Part shown: positions 4,840 to 5,343 of the stretch, piece by piece
Layout: each line of letters starts with the position of its first letter
Numbering within the stretch: position 1 is the first letter of the stretch
Origin: Christensenella sp. UBA1224
Lineage (GTDB): Bacteria; Bacillota; Clostridia; Christensenellales; Aristaeellaceae
DNA: 5,343 nt
Reading direction: 5' to 3'
Assembly: GCA_002309235.1 (NCBI GenBank)
Contig: DBXA01000097.1
Span: 1-5,343, forward strand
Notes under the pieces: model-generated
What the model saw: the letters and a program-made list of their open reading frames with translations, nothing else
Databases searched by the model: none
Told to the model about the DNA's origin: nothing
Translations under genes and position numbers: made by a program

Positions 4840-5343
4840 ATGAAAAAAATACTTGCTATCCTGCTCGCAGCCGTGCTGCTTGCCGGCATTGTACCCGCTA
4901 TGGCAGAAGGCCCCGTAGCCGGCGGCTGGTCCCTGAACGAATTCGCTTCCGAGATCCCGGAAGACGCGCAGGCCGCTCTCACAAAGGCGCTTGAGAGCCA
5001 TGTCGGCGTCAACGTCACGCCCGTCGCCCTGCTCGGCACGCAGGTCGTTGCCGGAACGAATTACTCTTTCCTGTGCAGGCTGGAAGCCGTTGTCGCGGAG
5101 CCCATCCCCTATTACGCCGTCGTATGCGTCTATGCGGATCTTGAAGGCAATGCCTCCATCTCCGGCATCAGCGAGATCGACCTGAGCGCCGCTCCCGCGG
5201 AAGAGCCCGCCGAGAGCCAGGCAGAGGCCGAAGAGCCCGTCCGGGATATTTCCGCCGATATCACATCCGTCAGCGAAGACGGCACTGTGCTGACCGTCAC
5301 CCTGGATGCCAACGCCACCACCGGCTACGCCTGGACATGGGTC
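4840..5343 (+). CDS. Secreted two-domain cysteine protease inhibitor, cystatin-like plus chagasin-like (partial, continues past right edge)
   Basis: The frame is open for 168 codons from ATG to the window edge. Residues 1-22 (MKKILAILLAAVLLAGIVPA then MA) are a signal peptide, with likely cleavage at AMA-EG. Residues 24-115 read as a cystatin-like domain: a Gly pair (G28-G29) where cystatins have their N-terminal Gly, a helix (PEDAQAALTKALESH, 40-54), and a strand ending in QVVAGTNYSF (68-77), which holds the QxVxG loop that enters papain-like active sites. The second hairpin lacks the usual Pro-Trp (VYADLEGN instead). An acidic Ala/Pro/Glu linker covers 117-133. From 138 a second domain starts, with VLTVTLDANATTGYAWTW (150-167) matching the first strand and NPTTGY loop of chagasin (I42) inhibitors, with Ala for Pro. 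Both families block papain-type (C1) proteases outside cells. AAGGAGG lies 9 bases before the ATG. Inhibition itself is inferred, not shown. Confidence 0.85.
   Translation, partial: MKKILAILLAAVLLAGIVPAMAEGPVAGGWSLNEFASEIPEDAQAALTKALESHVGVNVTPVALLGTQVVAGTNYSFLCRLEAVVAEPIPYYAVVCVYADLEGNASISGISEIDLSAAPAEEPAESQAEAEEPVRDISADITSVSEDGTVLTVTLDANATTGYAWTWV

Noticed and set aside
4618..5001. Minus-strand open frame of 127 codons across the divergent promoter region and inhibitor gene
   Set aside because: It overlaps two promoters and the start of a well supported plus-strand gene, and has no ribosome binding site or recognisable domain.

Overview
The window looks like a chromosomal segment of a fairly GC-rich, gut-type Firmicute in the broad class Clostridia. 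The signs are strong GGAGG-type ribosome binding sites, sigma-A promoters of the TTGxxx/TATAAT type, an intrinsic terminator, Lys-rich signal peptides and an M19 dipeptidase with the LTWNxEN motif of that group. The lineage is an inference; no rRNA or other marker is present. Codons favour G/C at third positions (63% GC counted over 2341-2400). One island near 900-1250 is clearly AT-richer (38% GC counted over 961-1080).

Layout, left to right. 1-839 (minus) is the 5' part of a secreted protein of unknown function that runs off the left edge. 887-1156 (minus) is a TetR-type regulator reduced to its DNA-binding domain. 1157-1507 is a gene-poor stretch with an inverted repeat, a weak hairpin and a possible fragment of a membrane protein. 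1508-2716 (minus) is a cation diffusion facilitator (CDF) metal exporter with two tandem C-terminal domains. 2745-3671 (minus) is an M19 membrane-dipeptidase-family enzyme 28 bp upstream of the CDF gene; the two probably form a small operon with its own promoter. 3806-4582 (minus) is a membrane-anchored extracellular protein that looks like a solute-binding protein, ended by a clear intrinsic terminator at 3739-3769. A divergent promoter region (4583-4839) then leads to 4840-5343 (plus), a secreted protein cut by the right edge.

The most interesting gene is the last one. After a signal peptide it carries a cystatin-like domain with a perfect QVVAG loop, then an acidic Pro/Glu/Ala linker, then the start of a chagasin-like (I42) domain with NATTGY. 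These are two unrelated folds that both inhibit papain-type cysteine proteases. They appear here joined in one bacterial secreted protein, which suggests a double-headed inhibitor acting on host or community proteases.

No RNA gene, CRISPR array, insertion sequence or attachment site was recognised. The genes do not form one obvious pathway. The dipeptidase/CDF pair may be co-transcribed, and the inhibitor gene and the membrane-anchored protein share a divergent promoter region.
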